A DNA stretch of 64,000 bases from Piper betle (lineage: Eukaryota; Streptophyta; Magnoliopsida; Piperales; Piperaceae), in NCBI GenBank assembly GCA_033002965.1, contig JAURVB010013359.1, positions 1 to 64,000 of the forward strand. Direction: 5' to 3'. The position numbers and the translations under genes were made by a program. This document shows, in pieces, positions 36,005 to 50,056 of the stretch (the stretch's first letter is position 1; the number at the start of each line of letters is the position of its first letter). Below the pieces are notes generated by a model. It ran no database searches. It was given only the letters and a program-made list of their open reading frames with translations, and had not been told where the DNA came from.

Positions 36005-39000
36005 TTCCGACGCAGAAATTTTTAAAATTTTGCTTTGAAAAAAAGAAAAAGAAAAGAAAAGAAGTGATGTAATAATATTTTGAACGAAGTAAATACAAAT
36101 ATGTTATTTGGTCGAATTGTTGGATACTTGGAAGTTTGAGACAGAAGCAATCGCTAATCAAAGTTAGAGAATCTTACAGAGCTAGGCTGAGTAAAGAATC
36201 TCTATTATTCTTTTTCAAAGCATAGATACGGCCTAATTGAAATGCATAGAAACAGTGAATTGCATCCATAATACTAATTAGGCTGTTGAATTGAGCTTTT
36301 GTAATAATTTATTAAGCATTAGACATGAGCATTATCCCGTTAATTATTGATTACAGCTCGGTATTAGGATGCTGTGTCTACCAAGTGGGACCTTTCTCGG
36401 ATTCCGATCTCTCCCGCACGGGTTTGCCTTGTTTCGAAAAAGGGAAGTTGCGAACAAATTGAATCATTTTTTTCAAAAAATAATTATTTTATCGATTGGT
36501 GCACACCAAGGAAAAATGAGCTGGGTGGCATGTTTTCAAAAATTCGTTGCCATGTATCAATCCGGTTAGGAATAGCCCTTAAATGACACTAATTTTGATC
36601 TCTTAAAGGAAGCACCGATTTCCCTGATTGACCTTTGGTGGGAAGAGCCACTCACCAAGTAATCCAAAGTTTATCAACACGAGGTTATTAGATGCTATGC
36701 TCCCATTTACATCAACCGGAGTGGGCAGATAGTAATCGTCTGGCACTTTTTGGGGAAGGAATAAAGTTGTCGAACACTAGAACTAGAGGTGTTCACTTTG
36801 GATCGCATGTACTAGAACAGAACCTGGTACTGTGCTCACTTAACGATCGTCTTAACTTTCTTTAACTACTTCAATTTGCTCCGGCATCCACATCGATGGA
36901 CAAATTACCTTTAATCGAATAATATTGTTCCTTATTATATCATAAGAGCTGAAAGAAGCAAAATTCAAATGGGACATGGGAGAACCACTTGCAGGCTGCA
37001 GCTAATTTGTGTAGATTCCAACTCTTTATCTTTTTAAGCAAATCGACAAGTTTGGTCGTACTGCTTTGGGAGCACGTTGACGGCCAGGGTGGGAAAAAGA
37101 GATGATCAGGTGATTTACTTTGGAAGAGAAGGTTACTAGAAGGGGAACCTTGCAGCATACATCACATGGTCGAGATCAGCAGAATCAGATCATGCAAGCC
37201 ATCTTAGAAGGACAAAGGGCAGTGCTCCGCCGTGGGGCGGTGGCACTTCCCACAATCGCCATTTAAGGAGGGGCAGACTCATATGCTTTCCCACATTTCC
37301 AAACCAGACAAATCACAACTCACTCGTTTGGCCAAATACTATTTACTTATATCTGTTCAATCTCCTAATTCTAGCTTTGCAAAAATCAAAACACGTCAAA
37401 TAATTGAAACACCGTTGTGTTTTTTGTATGTACTGGTATATAATATTAGGGGAATTAATGCCACTGTTCCAAGGCGAGCAGGGAGGACAAGCAGTTAAGA
37501 CACAGTAGCCGCGGCCCTCCAGTTCAAAATTGAAACGCAAGAGATAAGCTGTCGGGCCAAGGACGCACGGTGCGCACGTTAAATTACATTGTTGTACTTA
37601 ATTCACTAAATGACTCGATATCTGAACTGATATGTTTGAATTCGGTTAGATCGGAGAATTTACGATCCTAATTATTTTATATTTCATACGCTGCATTAAA
37701 CAAGGAGTAGGCCGTGGGTGCCCTCATTTGGACCCGTGAACGACTTACCAAAATGCATCATCCCTCGTCAATTCCTCTGCTTTCCGCGCCGCACGGATCA
37801 CGCTCCAGACCGTAAACAAACTCGACCTTCTGCTCGATCTGACTTAACGAGGAGGCAGCTATTATTAGCAGTATGACTCTATTGAGATTTGTGAGGCAGC
37901 AAGTGTGCAGCAAACTAGGTAGCAAATGTTGGGTGTGGAAGTTTGGGACGAGAGTGGCAGCAAAGTATGCCATAGTGTGGGACAGTGGAGGTTGGAAATG
38001 GAGAGAGATAGATAATGAGGACAGTCACGGTGTTGGAGGGGCGCCACCCTGCTGTCGTTTTCTCAGAATCCCACGCACGCCCCCCCCCCTCACTTTCTTC
38101 TTGCACCCAATTTTATCATGTCAAGACGGACAGCTCAGTGGAATCGTTGCTCTTTAACGATGCCAGAGAAAGATGAGAGGGAATCGGGGATGATACGAGG
38201 CCTTCATCGACCTCCAGCTTAAAGCTGCTATAGTATAGAAACCTAGACAGGAAGTTCTTAAAAGATCCGTAGATGACTCTAAAAGCCTTTCAAGACCGTT
38301 TGAAGACTTTTAAGCCGTTGCCTTCCAAATCCAGCCAGAAAAACACCCACGCAAACAAGCGGGGTATAATTATCCACCGAGAAAAAAAAATCATAACCAT
38401 ATTTATTATAAAATATTTTTTAATGAATAATTATTAAAATTTGAACTAAATTAATAGAATCAGAATAAAACAAATTTTGTTTGGAATCACAAACTAAGAT
38501 AATCTTTTATGAAAGATTATATTCTCATAAAATTATCTTTTTAATTTCTTCTAAATATTTGTCTCTGATGAAGGAGACACGTTTCGTACGAGAAGTATTT
38601 CCAAATAGTTGCGTCACTTAACCAGAAAACGAGAGGAAAATTACCGTTAAGGTTAAATTCGGTGAAAAAACTCCCTCGCGTGCTTATTAGATTTGCCTCG
38701 GATTGAAGAAAGAAAGACGGCAAACAAAGCATGGGAATGGGTGCGTGGTTCGTGTTCATTCATCTCCCTAAAAGACGGTCCGAATGGCCGTCGCTAGGTT
38801 TAGGAACGGCGATATGACTGATTAGGCCGAGGGGAAGTAGGGGCGGCCCTATGGCGCAGCCGCTCAGCCTCTATGACTATGACAAGGGTTGGTTGGTTAC
38901 TTGGAGCAGCTCACTTCCTGGATGTATCAACGACGCATTCATTAATTATATATCTTTTTTTCTAATTATACTCGGTAGGTACCAAAGATAATATTACCTT

Positions 39001-41096
39001 ACGCCTTTCTGAGCAACATTGTCCACATTATGCTGGATTTGAGTAGGTTCTTAGAGGTGTAGATGGAAGATTAGTTATCCACATTATCCACCAAATATTC
39101 TAATTGATTCGAGAATATTGTCATTATGCATAAGTAAATATTAATTTTTTTTCTAATGGTTTGAGCTGGGAGGACAAGTGATTAAATCACTTAATATTAT
39201 ACTAATTTTAAAAATCAACATTAAATCCGATTAATATGATACTAGTTCTTCTCGTAAAAGGGGCGTTTCTCATGGTTGAGAGCTACTTTGAGCTGCCCAT
39301 GAAACGAATTTGGCTGGAAATATTTCCTAGGATTGATTGATGTATTTGCTCGTTTTAGTACACATTATGCATGAGAACGCTGTTGCACCTTCTTCTGGTG
39401 GATAAATCCAAATTTATCACCTGCAGAATTATTGTGCTTGGCTCGTGATGATAGAGTAGGCCGAGTCTAATCAATCGATTCATAAGTTTGTATCCAGAAA
39501 TGAAAGCTTAAACTTCAAGGCCGAACTCTTGCCTAACAAATCCTCGTCGAACTACTTTGTTAACTGGATTAGATGTGTCACAAGGAAAGGTACATGGTTT
39601 ACAAGGGTTGTGACGGATCATGGCAAGGCCGTTCCCAGTCTCGACCATTGACTGGACAAGGATATACACAGACGTCTGCCCTCCAAAGAGACAACGGTGG
39701 GTCATTCATGCTGCCGTCAAATGGAGCAGGTGAACCATCGCGGTACGTGAACATGGCCTTGGACTCCACCTCCTTGGGGCCCAATACTGTCAACACAAGA
39801 TCGACGTTACATAACATTTGATTGAAAAGAAATTGGGAGCATGGGCATGGGCGCAGTGTGTTTTCTCCTTGTCATGCCTCCAAGTCCATGTACACTGTAC
39901 ACACTCCCCTTTCCTTTACATACACAGCATCCAAATCGAACACCTAATTTGACGAACACTATCTTTCTCTTCGATTCCCAGGTGGGATCCATTCGAGTCG
40001 CGGTGACGCTTGCTTCTAAGACTTCTTAACTATTAATGAACCACCACGAACATTGGTCTTGATTTTGGCCCCATTATGTCCCCCAAGTGTTGCCTGATTG
40101 CTCCACGAGCTGCTCGCTGGTCGGAGAACGGAGGGCAAGGCCGGGGGAATGGCGACTGGTCATGGTTGCCGACGGTGGTGCCTATGAAGCATTTACTACT
40201 GTTACTATCGGAGTCATCATACGGGGATGGGAGTGGGTCGGACGACGAGGTTCGACGTATCTAAATCTCATGCCACCCACATTCAATAGCGGTTTGAATG
40301 AGACAAAAGCAGTGGGTTGACGATTGAATGGTCCCATTCATGCAGTTGCCAGGTTGCAGATAGGATGGGAGTGGTGTTCAGGAGCCTATCTGATGATGGA
40401 ATGCGGCTCCGATCAACAAAAAGGCTCCTGAGCTATCGGGTTTTGTTTGTTCTACTTCTGAATGTATGCATTGCCTTGAACATTTCAATCTTCTAGCTGC
40501 ATAAGATTTGGTTCCTTTCACAACATGCTAACTGCTCGAAAAAGAAAAAAACAATACGCTATCTGATTCCCATCTGCATATAGAGCCATACAAGCCCATT
40601 AAATCGAAAATGTTCAACACAAATGTGGGAGCAGAAATCACTTACGCGAGCTGCTCTAATCTTATTCATTACAAGTATCGGAGCCAACGTCAGTTCAAAG
40701 ATCATAGTCAAGCACCTATATAACTTAGTTGAGCAGATCAAAAGCAGATTCATACACTTGTATGCTTAAGAAATCTATCATAGATGATAAAATTATTGTT
40801 CATACAGTCGTCTGTCTATGCCGAAAATACAAGATAAAGCAATGAGGTTTCTAAAAATTTGTACACTGGTTGATCCGGATACAATTGCCATAAAACATAT
40901 CAAATCCAACCTTTGGATGAAAAGGTTATCGCACCTTTCTAAATATTCTTAAGGACAAATTTGGAAAATTGTCATAAGGCCTTGTGAATATAAATAACGG
41001 CCTCCATAAGCTGCCACAGGAACATATTATGCGCGTGCAGGGCTCAGTCTCTCCAAGCGCGTAAATGCCAACACTGAATAGTTAACAGTTAGCCTT
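36005..41096. other. Intergenic region, no gene supported
   Basis: I see no recognisable family across this 5 kb. A C10 run stands at 38083-38092. Open frames at 39508-39820 on the minus strand, including PKEVESKAMFTYRDGSPAP, look more protein-like than their surroundings but match nothing I can name. The rest is unique AT-rich sequence. The final kilobase holds the 3' flank of the fucosyltransferase gene. Confidence 0.35.
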
Positions 41097-44000
41097 CTAG
41101 ACAAAAATGACTTCAAACTTGGCACAAGGATTTTGCTTGATGTGTTGTATAAAATTTTCATCTCCATCAAATTTGAATATGAACAAGGCTTGCCGCTGTG
41201 TCATACCAACAGGATATATTCTATGTATTTTTAGTTGGTTAGTTCTCAACATTTGTGGTCTCTCTTCTATCCAAATGGGCTTGTGGTCAAGTGACTTAAA
41301 TTTCCTTGTAATTGCAGATTCCAGAGCTTCCGGTGTAAGATCCCCGGACCTAGCAATGCAATTGGATATTTATAAGATATCATGATAAGAGGCCAAAACA
41401 AGACAGTACTTTGAGCGTGTACCTCAGAAAAATGGACTCGAACTCAAATCTCCCTCGCTCCCTAACAAATAAATGGTAAACAGTCTCCGAGCCTCTCTTA
41501 CACTTGCACGGCCGATTTCCAAATTCATAATTACTTTTTCTTCATCTTCTCTAATTTTTGTGGCAAGGAAGATGCAAAGCCGACATGAGGAGTGGACTGC
41601 TGCCATGTCAACAACTGCCTTAAATGAATCTGACGGACCCTCATATTTCCACCTAAATAAAGAAACTTGATAACTATAAAATCATTCAATTTTTCTGATG
41701 GAGGCTTGGACAGCCTAAACATCCTAGGTCATGCTTCTAAGTCCTTTTTTCACTTCTCTAGCTTAATCGTGTTTTCAAGCCAAGGAGGCCCGATAATTAT
41801 GTCAGTTGAATTCTGTGAATGCTCAGGGAACAGAAATAAGACTAAGTCTGCTCTATTCCCTCCTTTTCCCACTTAAAAAAAATAATGAAGAGAAATCATG
41901 AAATGAAGCTATGAGAAACTCATTAATGATTACAATATGAGAGATAACATTGAAATGAACGGGAGGGGCAGAATTTAGACTTACACTAGCCAGAAAAATG
42001 CAGTTTGGAAAATTGTAAAATGCTGATGATAAGCCTTAAACAGTCCTAAATATTACTACAATTGGAAATTTGTAAAGTGCTGATGAACCAGGCCAATCAA
42101 ATCTTTGCTTCAGCACAGGGAGTTTACAGATTTTTCACATAGTCAAACTAAAATCCCCATCAAATTTTAACCAAAAGACAGAAACCCAATCTGATTGCAC
42201 TCACATTTGCAAGCCCAGAATGAAGCCAATTAAATGCATATTCTATTCCACAAGCACAAAGCACATGTTTAACCATATTTCTTTGTATTGTCAAATGCCC
42301 CACTCGCCACACACTCAATTGTTAAAATGCAGTTTAATGGTAATTAAACCTCAACTGTCTAAATTAGCTAACTGAGTAGGCTTATTACCCCTCATCGTTG
42401 CAGATTCAATTAAGAATAAATTTTACGGGTAAACTGCTAATGCTAATACAAAAGGAAATTACCTTAACGAATCATTGTAAGCTTTTGGATTCTCTGCAAG
42501 GTACTTCATTCTCTTTGCAATGGTCGCAACATCAGACAACTCTTTGATATGTAGTACCGAATCCAGAGAAGGAGCAAAATCTAGTATATTTGGCGCACCC
42601 ACAACCACAGGAATGGTTCCTGATGCATTATAGGACAACATTAAACGAAGAAAAAGGAAAAGAAAGAAGTGTGGTTTATGTAACAAGAGATATTCAATAC
42701 CAGCAACAAGAGACTGGAAGAACTTCTCAGTAACGTAGTCTTCCTCATTGGAATTTTCAAAAGCCAAGCTGAAGTTATAGTGCTTCAAAACCTGTACTTT
42801 ATCCACTAAGAAAAAAAGAAAGAAGGAACCACTTCTCAGTTTTATCAAGGAAAAACAAAGTAATATAAGCTGGAGTAAACACATTATTGCCAGAAGATTT
42901 GGAAAATCCGCACCCTATTCTTGATAACTTCTGCAGCATCATTCTACAGCCACAGTTAAACCAAAATTCACATAAAATAATAATGTCTAAGAAAAGCCGG
43001 TTATATCGTACCAATCCCTATAATAGTCTTGCAAATAATGGTACACACTTTTTTCAAAAAAAAAATTTACATGCTAAAAGCCTACCACAAAATTATCAAC
43101 AGGCAAAAGTTTTCAATACCAAAACTATAAACTAAAGCAAAGATTGAAAATAATTTGCATTATAGGTGACATTCAAATCCTTGAAGATAGCACCCAAACA
43201 AACTGCATGATTGCTCAAAAGAAAAAAATCAGAAGATCATAAATAATCATTATGGACACACCTCGTCCATCGCGATTGCGATGGCATCCGCCATAGGAAT
43301 CTATTTTTATATTCAATTTCTCCAGTTCAACAAGGGCTTCAAGTCTGAAATTCCGTGCACCACAATTAGATATGAAAGCAGCTGCGTGAGCTTTCTCAGT
43401 TTTGGGCATCACTGGAGCCATAATATCATACTCGGCCCATGAAAAGTAGCCAACAGGAACATCAGATGAGAGACTAGTTGTCATTACAACAGTGAAACCT
43501 CTCCTATATGACATAAGAATGATGGAAAAGGATCAACTAGTGTTGATACGTGTTAACAAAGATAGGAAGCGGTTGGATGGTGAGAGAGAGCTTTTTCATG
43601 TAAGTTGCATATAACTACCATTAGCATATGCAGCAGTCAAGAAATGCAACATATATTCTGCTATCTGCAATGTTTCCATACAGAAATCTGAATTTTGATC
43701 ATGTGATTAGAAGTTTTATGCTAAAATAAGCATATGTTAGATGCATAGGCTGGTAAAATCATGTAATTCTGAATGCGGAGAACCTCAAGATATAATATCA
43801 AATAGTTAATTTTTCAATAAGTAGAAAGATGCTACTTGGTGACCTTCCTTTGTGTTGACATTAGTTGACCTATTGTGGTATTTGCATCACTAATTGATAA
43901 CCTCAAGCATTCCACTACACAACCATTCTGACTTGACAACATAAGTTCATTTAGTTTGACTATCTCGAATCAACCATCTCTACAACGTGATAGATATTCC

Positions 44001-45227
44001 CAGTATTATTTATATTAAACAGAATGTAAAGACAATTATAATAAACTTTTCTTACCCACCTGCGTGCTTGTGCAAGATTATTTTCTGGATAGTATTGTGC
44101 AGACTCCATGGAACGATGGACACTAGGAATTTTTTGATCGGACATTAGACTAAAAGAAGCATCTGGATTTCTATTGGGGGCAGCAGCATATCCAAATTTA
44201 CATCCCACAGAGCATGATTTCCAGTCCTCCTGAACAAAATAGACAACATTGAAAAAGATATAAATAAACTTATAAAATAATCATTTTAATTATAGAAAAC
44301 CAGCATCATAATTGGTTTTTCCAAAGAAAAAGGTTGCCCTATCAGAATGGAGAAGTTAACATGCTATCAGAAGTATACGGATATGGATGGAACTCAAAAC
44401 GCCATCATTCCTGTCCACACCATATCTTAGCTAAGCTGGAGAAGAAACATGAATTTTCATAGGGCAGGCATCAAGAGAAGGTTCCTGCTTGAGAAAATTT
44501 AATTAAGTTGTCATCATCCACTACAAATCTGACACTAAAGATATTGATTTTGCTTATACAACTAAATATAACCATTCCCATTTAAACTATTTTTATTAGC
44601 AGCAGTAATTCAAGTACACAACCAACTTGATACACGGTTCATTACTCTCCACTACAAATGCTCTCCATAAAGATACTATTAATGGTTAGAACGCATAAAT
44701 TTCAAAATTTCAATCATTATAGAATTCTGATAATAACCAAATTCAATAAAAGTAGTGTGCAAACAACTTCGTACATAGTTCATTAATCTCCACATCGAAT
44801 GCTCTGCATGGTGACTCCATTGATGACCAGAAGTTCAAATCTTTCAACATTCATTCACATAACAACATGTAAGAATTCGATTAAAAGAAGGAGATAAAAA
44901 GGAAAACCTGCTCTCCACCACGAACAAAAACCGGGTCTTTGCCAAAATCTCGAGCATAATTCAAAGCATCGGCCTTTTCCAGCCACTCCTCGCAACCGCC
45001 GGCACCGACCCACTCCTCGTCCTCCTCGACAGCCACATCCTCTCCGCCGTTCTTCACGAGAACAGGGGAGGAAGGGAGGGGTTTTTGACGACGTCGAGGC
45101 GGCAGAGGTGGGTGATTTCCCCGACGACGACAAGGAAGACGAGGAGGGGCATGATATTGGACCACCTTCGCCGTCCGCCGAACGGCGATCTGTCCGACGG
45201 CGGCCCTGCCGGGTGCTTCTCCCTCAT
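41097..45227 (-). CDS. Glycoprotein 3-alpha-L-fucosyltransferase A (core alpha-1,3-fucosyltransferase), GT10 family
   Basis: Seven exons in transcription order: 45227-44908, 44229-44060, 43503-43262, 42805-42701, 42619-42463, 41652-41423 and 41349-41097, about 492 residues once two frame breaks are allowed for. It transfers fucose from GDP-fucose to the innermost GlcNAc of N-glycans in the Golgi. The order is a short basic tail, a signal anchor ([13 protein letters not shown]), a stem with CEEWL, then [88 protein letters not shown] (GT10 donor-binding motif), [33 protein letters not shown] and the C-terminus CAKFEVIFV. It aligns well with Arabidopsis FUT11/FUT12. One base appears missing in exon 1 near 45083 (T5 run) and one in exon 6 near 41525 (T run). 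An upstream in-frame ATG at 45383 seems too early. Confidence 0.9.
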
Positions 45228-48200
45228 ACTTCTCTCCGCCGCCGTTGTTGGGAAGGTTAGCGCCGCGGCGGTGCAGGCGGCGACTTCATGGACCGACTGA
45301 AAACGGGAAAGAAGGAGAAGAGACCGAAACGGGTCCGGAGAGTTCCGATCTGTTGGGAAGTGTCCTGTTGACCCCAGGGTCAAACTCGGGATTCCAACTC
45401 TATCTTTGTTTTTTCCTCTTTTTTAAATTTCAAAAATAGAAAATAGGAAAATAAAACAAGAAACAGAGAGGATTTGATTATAATGTTTTTTTTTCTGTTT
45501 TGCATGAAGGGCCACGTGAAAGAAATTATAATTGGTTTTCAGCCGTTTTTGTTTCTAAAATATGTATTTGTTAAGTAATTAAAAATGCTTTTTATGTTGA
45601 TTAATTAAAGATGTGGTATGTTAAATTAACGAGCCGATGAGGTGAGGGTTTTCACATTTTCAACTACTTTGGTGGTTGGGAGTTTGGATAAGATTTTATC
45701 CAAGTAGAGTTTTTATATTAGAAAATAGCATGTTTAAATAAATAAGAAATCTTTTTATTTTTCTTTTATGAAGAGGGATGCTGTCTTAGGCTCTTAAGCG
45801 TACTAGCTTTGCTATTTAATTATGGCTCAATTGTTTGATTGGGCAAGCAAACATACAATTTCTCATCTTTTTTCTACTCAAGAGCATGACATTTTTTAAG
45901 TATCTTTGGAAGTTGAGAAATAAGGTGTAGTTTCAAGGGACGCAGCGGATCTCATCAACTACAATTATTGACTCTATCAAACAAAAGGCTGAATGCTATA
46001 TGCACGCCTTATATGGGGTTATTAAAAACAGTTATCAGTTGAGGAAATATAGTCTTTTGGCTCATTTGAAAATTGTATGTATATTCCAATTTCAGACTAA
46101 GTATAAGATGGGAACTTCAGTGCAGAGTCTGAGTTTCAAGTTGGGTTTTTTAGTCCAAAACGCATCTACATTATATATTTGCACTTTTTCTCGAATATTT
46201 TCACGAATGTTCGTAGCTAACAAAAGAACAGAAACATATAATGAGAGGTAAGAAAAAAATTAAAATTAAAATATTAAATATATTAAATTGGCCTCATAAA
46301 ATTCATATCATATTATATATTGATAAAAGTGATGAAAATATTGAACTCCAATATAAAATAAGACATCCAACCAATTAAAATCTAAAAAATAAAAAAATAA
46401 TGAATTAAACCATTGTTAATTAATCTCCTTATTTAATACAAATTTTTATTTCTAAAATTGTAAATATTTGAAGTAGCTGAAATAAATATGTGAAAAAAGG
46501 AGGCCTGGGTGTTGAAGGGTAAAACAGAGGAGGGGTAGTGAACTGTGAAGACCGTTTACAATTGTAAATTTGAGGAGTAAATTGATATTACTGAGATTGT
46601 AAATGTTTGTAAGCATACGATTGACACCAACATATACAATTCATGCCAATCTTGCATTTTGTGTGTAAAATTCGAGAATCAAGGTATAACACCTTAAATT
46701 CGGTTCACTCTTAAAGTAAATTGGAAATATTATTAGGGACCAAACCATCTTTAATTTAAATAAATTGGTCAACTCAACCTTAACGAAAGGGATTTACTCT
46801 CAACATCTTATGATGGAACAACAAGCACACAATATATGCATGAGATGATCAATACCTAACATAATCCTATATGTATGACATGACAACTAAAATCACATTT
46901 TAAAATAATTAAACACAATTTAAAATTTAAAAATAATAATTATAAAATTAAAATGGATAGAGTTTCTCCTAAATATGTAATAAAAGTCACCTTGCCAACG
47001 GTATAAATATACATATAGAAATATATATTCACAATATTGAATAGCACAACATGTTCACATACATCATTAAGTTGCATCACGATAAAGTTTCATGTCAACC
47101 CATATCATCAAAACATCATATTTTTTTATCATCAACAAGTACATGTGTGCAAAATAATATTGCTATTCTTTTATAGTACCAACTCTGCCCATTTGTCAGA
47201 GTTTTATATATAATAAGAAAATATTAGTAACAAACGTTGATGGTTCAAAAATAATTAAATATCAAGTTGACATGTGAAAACTTACTCATGTTAAAATAAA
47301 ATATTTATGACTTTACATGAACACTCATAAAAGCAATTATTAAGGAGTCATTAAGTTATAGCCTCAACAACGTCTTAATTTAATTGGTTTGATGTTTTTC
47401 TTGGAATTTTTTGAACTACCCCACGTTCGAAAAACTAATATATTTAAACTCTTTACATCATCTATATATCATTTAACTTTGAGTACAAAGGTTAAATAAT
47501 CTTAGGTGGTTTACCTTTAGTACTCTTCTAAACATGTAATACATGTAAATTTGTATATTTTTTAAGTTTGAAAAAACTCAAATTATAAAGTTGTTAAGAT
47601 CCCTTACTAATAGAATGACCTACGTATCAATTTAGAGCCCATTATAATTAATATGTGCATCACTATAATTAACATATGCATCATTTCATAGTATGTACAA
47701 ATCAATTTCACCTTTTCACGTCTAATTAAAAAACTATAAAAATCATAATATATGACTAAGTAGGGATTTATATAATAGACCCGTAGGCACAACTTGATCT
47801 GAATTTAATTTTTAAAAATAAAATTAAAGATCTCATCATCGAAAGTTTTTAATACAAAAATTATTCGGTTAAATAACCCGTATTATAAACAGTAAATAAA
47901 TTGGTATTGTGATTAAAAATTAATTGTTTGCTACTCCGCCGACGCTAATAACGAGGCTTAAGCACGAGAGAGAGAAAGAGAGCGTGTCGACTTTCTTCTC
48001 AAGGCGGTCGCGAAGCCAAATCCCCGACAACCTCACCAAACACGGGTGGCCATCCAGCGCGAGGGAGTATACAAAGCCATTAATTGTCAAAGGTTAAAAG
48101 CAGGAAATAGACAGGCTTAAATTAGAAGTTAGAACGTATAATAATAAGCTCATAACCAAGCAATTACCATCCCGAATGAGTGATTCCTTCCAAGCCACGG

Positions 48201-48817
48201 TAACGTTACCGCACAAAAAACAACAGTCCAGGCTAGCCATATCGTACGTACACGGCAGGCTAAGCCAAGATTTTGGGCAGCCCGGGTACATAATAAACAT
48301 GCCACTTGTTTGTTACCAGGAACGACGTGCATTAATTGAAGAGCTAATCTGATTTAGCAAATGGTTTAACTTTAACAGGACTGGCCCTGAATGCTATGGT
48401 CGCCTGCTCAGCTGATTGGTCCCGATGCAGATTATCTCGTCCCTCACCAAGTTCTTGGTTACATCTGGGTCGTTAAGCAAAAACAGGCAACAATATGCTC
48501 GAATCATTTTTAAACCCTTAGATACGATAGTTGCCTTAATCAAAACAACCGTAAAATAATTATTACAATGATAAGCATATAATATACACATTTCAGATAA
48601 TTTCATGTTGGCTACAAAAGTAGGCTAACTGCTGGTAAGAAAGATTTGCTTCCAAACCACAAGCTGGCCTGGCCTAACTATTTTGAGTCCCCCGCCAGCA
48701 AAAGCTTCCGAGTCCTAAAGACTCCTAATTAATTAATCCGGCTATTAGAGCCAGTAACCAGATATTTTTATCTATCTCGGTTGCTTAGTATTTACCATCT
48801 CTGTTTTCATGGATCGA
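45228..48817. other. Intergenic region upstream of the fucosyltransferase gene, no gene supported
   Basis: 45480-47920 is AT-rich with no coding signal. 47935-48070 is GC-richer with a GAGAGAGA stretch but has no open frame of interest. 48080-48800 has short frames only and includes the 3' flank of the HsfB1-like gene. Confidence 0.4.
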
Positions 48818-49912
48818 TCAGTTGCAAACTTTGCTGGTCCCGCTTGGGAGAGAGCAGGCGTTCATCCATGGTTCCTTCACATCCACCCTCAACTCCTTGG
48901 GCACAGTCCCACCACCAATAAACCCATCTTCGGGACACCTTCTTTTCTTCCCGTTCAACCACACCCCAAACAGTTTCAAGCTCTCATCTTCCTTCTCACC
49001 CTCATTTTCCCGAGTCTCCCCATCCTCCTCCACAACACCGCCCTGCTTGCCCATCGCCACAGTCCTCAGTTCATCCTCGCCGACGTACTTGGAGAGGAAG
49101 GCCAGCAGCTCCTCGTACTGCTTCTTCGTGCGGGCGAGCTCGGAGATGAGCTGCTGGTTGTCCTTGCGCAGCTTCTCGTTCTCATCCGACAGATCGACGC
49201 CGCCAGCCGGGGTGGAGTGATCTGGGGAGGAGGTGGAGGACGAGCCCTGCTCGTCATTGTTGGAGTTGGAGATCGAGCTAAGGTGGCCGCTGGACTTGGC
49301 GGCGGCCTGGGCGACGGACTTGCGACGTTGGATCTCGGAGAGCAGCTCCTTGTGCCCTCTTCGGAAGCACTCGTTCGCGAACTCCCACCGATCCGGCACC
49401 ACCTTTCGGAATCCCTGCCATCACAGGTTTCCTTAGCTCTATCATCATTGAACAGAGAAGCACAACCTTCTTGCGAGATGATACACTCGGAGAAAATTTG
49501 AGATCACGATTTCCTAAGATCTTATCTTTTGGGTCAACAAAATAAGAAATTTAAAAAAATTTGGATGTAATTATAGTCCAAATTCCAACCGCAATTCCTC
49601 GCGCAAAACGAAGATGTCGATGTAATGTCCAAGAAGAAGAGAGTAGGGAGAAAAAGAGGGGTGGAAGAGACAAAAACAGAAAGAATCAAAGAGTTGAAGC
49701 GGACGTACATAGGTGTTGAGTTGACGGACGAAGCTAGAGAAGTTGTTGTGCTTGAAGTAGTTGGGGAGGAGGTCGCGGGCAAACTCGGTGGGCTTCCAGA
49801 CCACGAAGCTCGTCCCGTCCTCGTTCCAGGAGATGATGTCGTCCAGGCTCCACTCCTCCACCAACTGGTACGTCTTCGTCAGAAACGGCGTCGGCGAGCA
49901 CTTCTGCACCAT
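48818..49912 (-). CDS. HSFB1: Class B heat stress transcription factor, HsfB1-like
   Basis: Two exons, 49912-49709 and 49414-48818, give 266 residues without a break. The intron falls after LNTY inside the DNA-binding domain, the position conserved in all plant Hsf genes. Residues 6-98 form the winged-helix domain ([60 protein letters not shown]). Residues 144-178 are a leucine-rich HR-A/B oligomerisation region without the insertion seen in class A. LFGVWL at 216-221 is the class B repressor-type tetrapeptide motif (LFGV), followed by a KKRR nuclear signal at 224-227. The end SGTSKVCN resembles HsfB1 proteins of other plants, so B1 is favoured over B2. HsfB1 acts as co-activator or attenuating repressor in the heat response. 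A complete heat shock element sits upstream. Confidence 0.93.
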
Positions 49913-50012
49913 TTTTACTTCCCCGCCAAGTCTACCAATTAAAACTACTCCTCCGATCCCACCGCGACAATACGATAACGCTTGTAAGAAGGGATGGTGG
50001 GAGTGTATCAGT

Positions 50013-50020
50013 TATGTATA
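50013..50020 (-). promoter_or_regulatory. TATA-like box of the HsfB1-like gene
   Basis: On the coding strand the sequence reads TATACATA, 101-108 bases before the ATG at 49912 and directly downstream of the heat shock element. It is an imperfect TATA sequence. Its position, not its sequence alone, supports the call. Confidence 0.45.
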
Positions 50021-50038
50021 ATGCTCCCTCCTTTCGGG

Positions 50039-50056
50039 TTCGAGAAAATTCGAGAA
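50039..50056 (-). promoter_or_regulatory. Four-unit heat shock element upstream of the HsfB1-like gene
   Basis: The sequence TTCGAGAAAATTCGAGAA contains four contiguous alternating pentamer cores (TTC, GAA, TTC, GAA) each spaced by two bases, which meets the strict HSE consensus for cooperative binding of Hsf trimers. It begins 127 bases before the start codon and about 20 bases before a TATA-like box. A further two-unit GAAGCTTC lies at 50141-50148. Confidence 0.8.

Noticed and set aside
44881..45165. Start codon at 45165 for the fucosyltransferase, which would avoid the exon 1 frame break
   Set aside because: The resulting N-terminus is Arg/Pro-rich without a membrane anchor, whereas the other frame supplies the expected signal anchor in the expected place.
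48809..49501. 230-codon plus-strand frame opposite the HsfB1 gene
   Set aside because: It is the antisense shadow of the second HsfB1 exon; the minus strand carries the clear Hsf domains.
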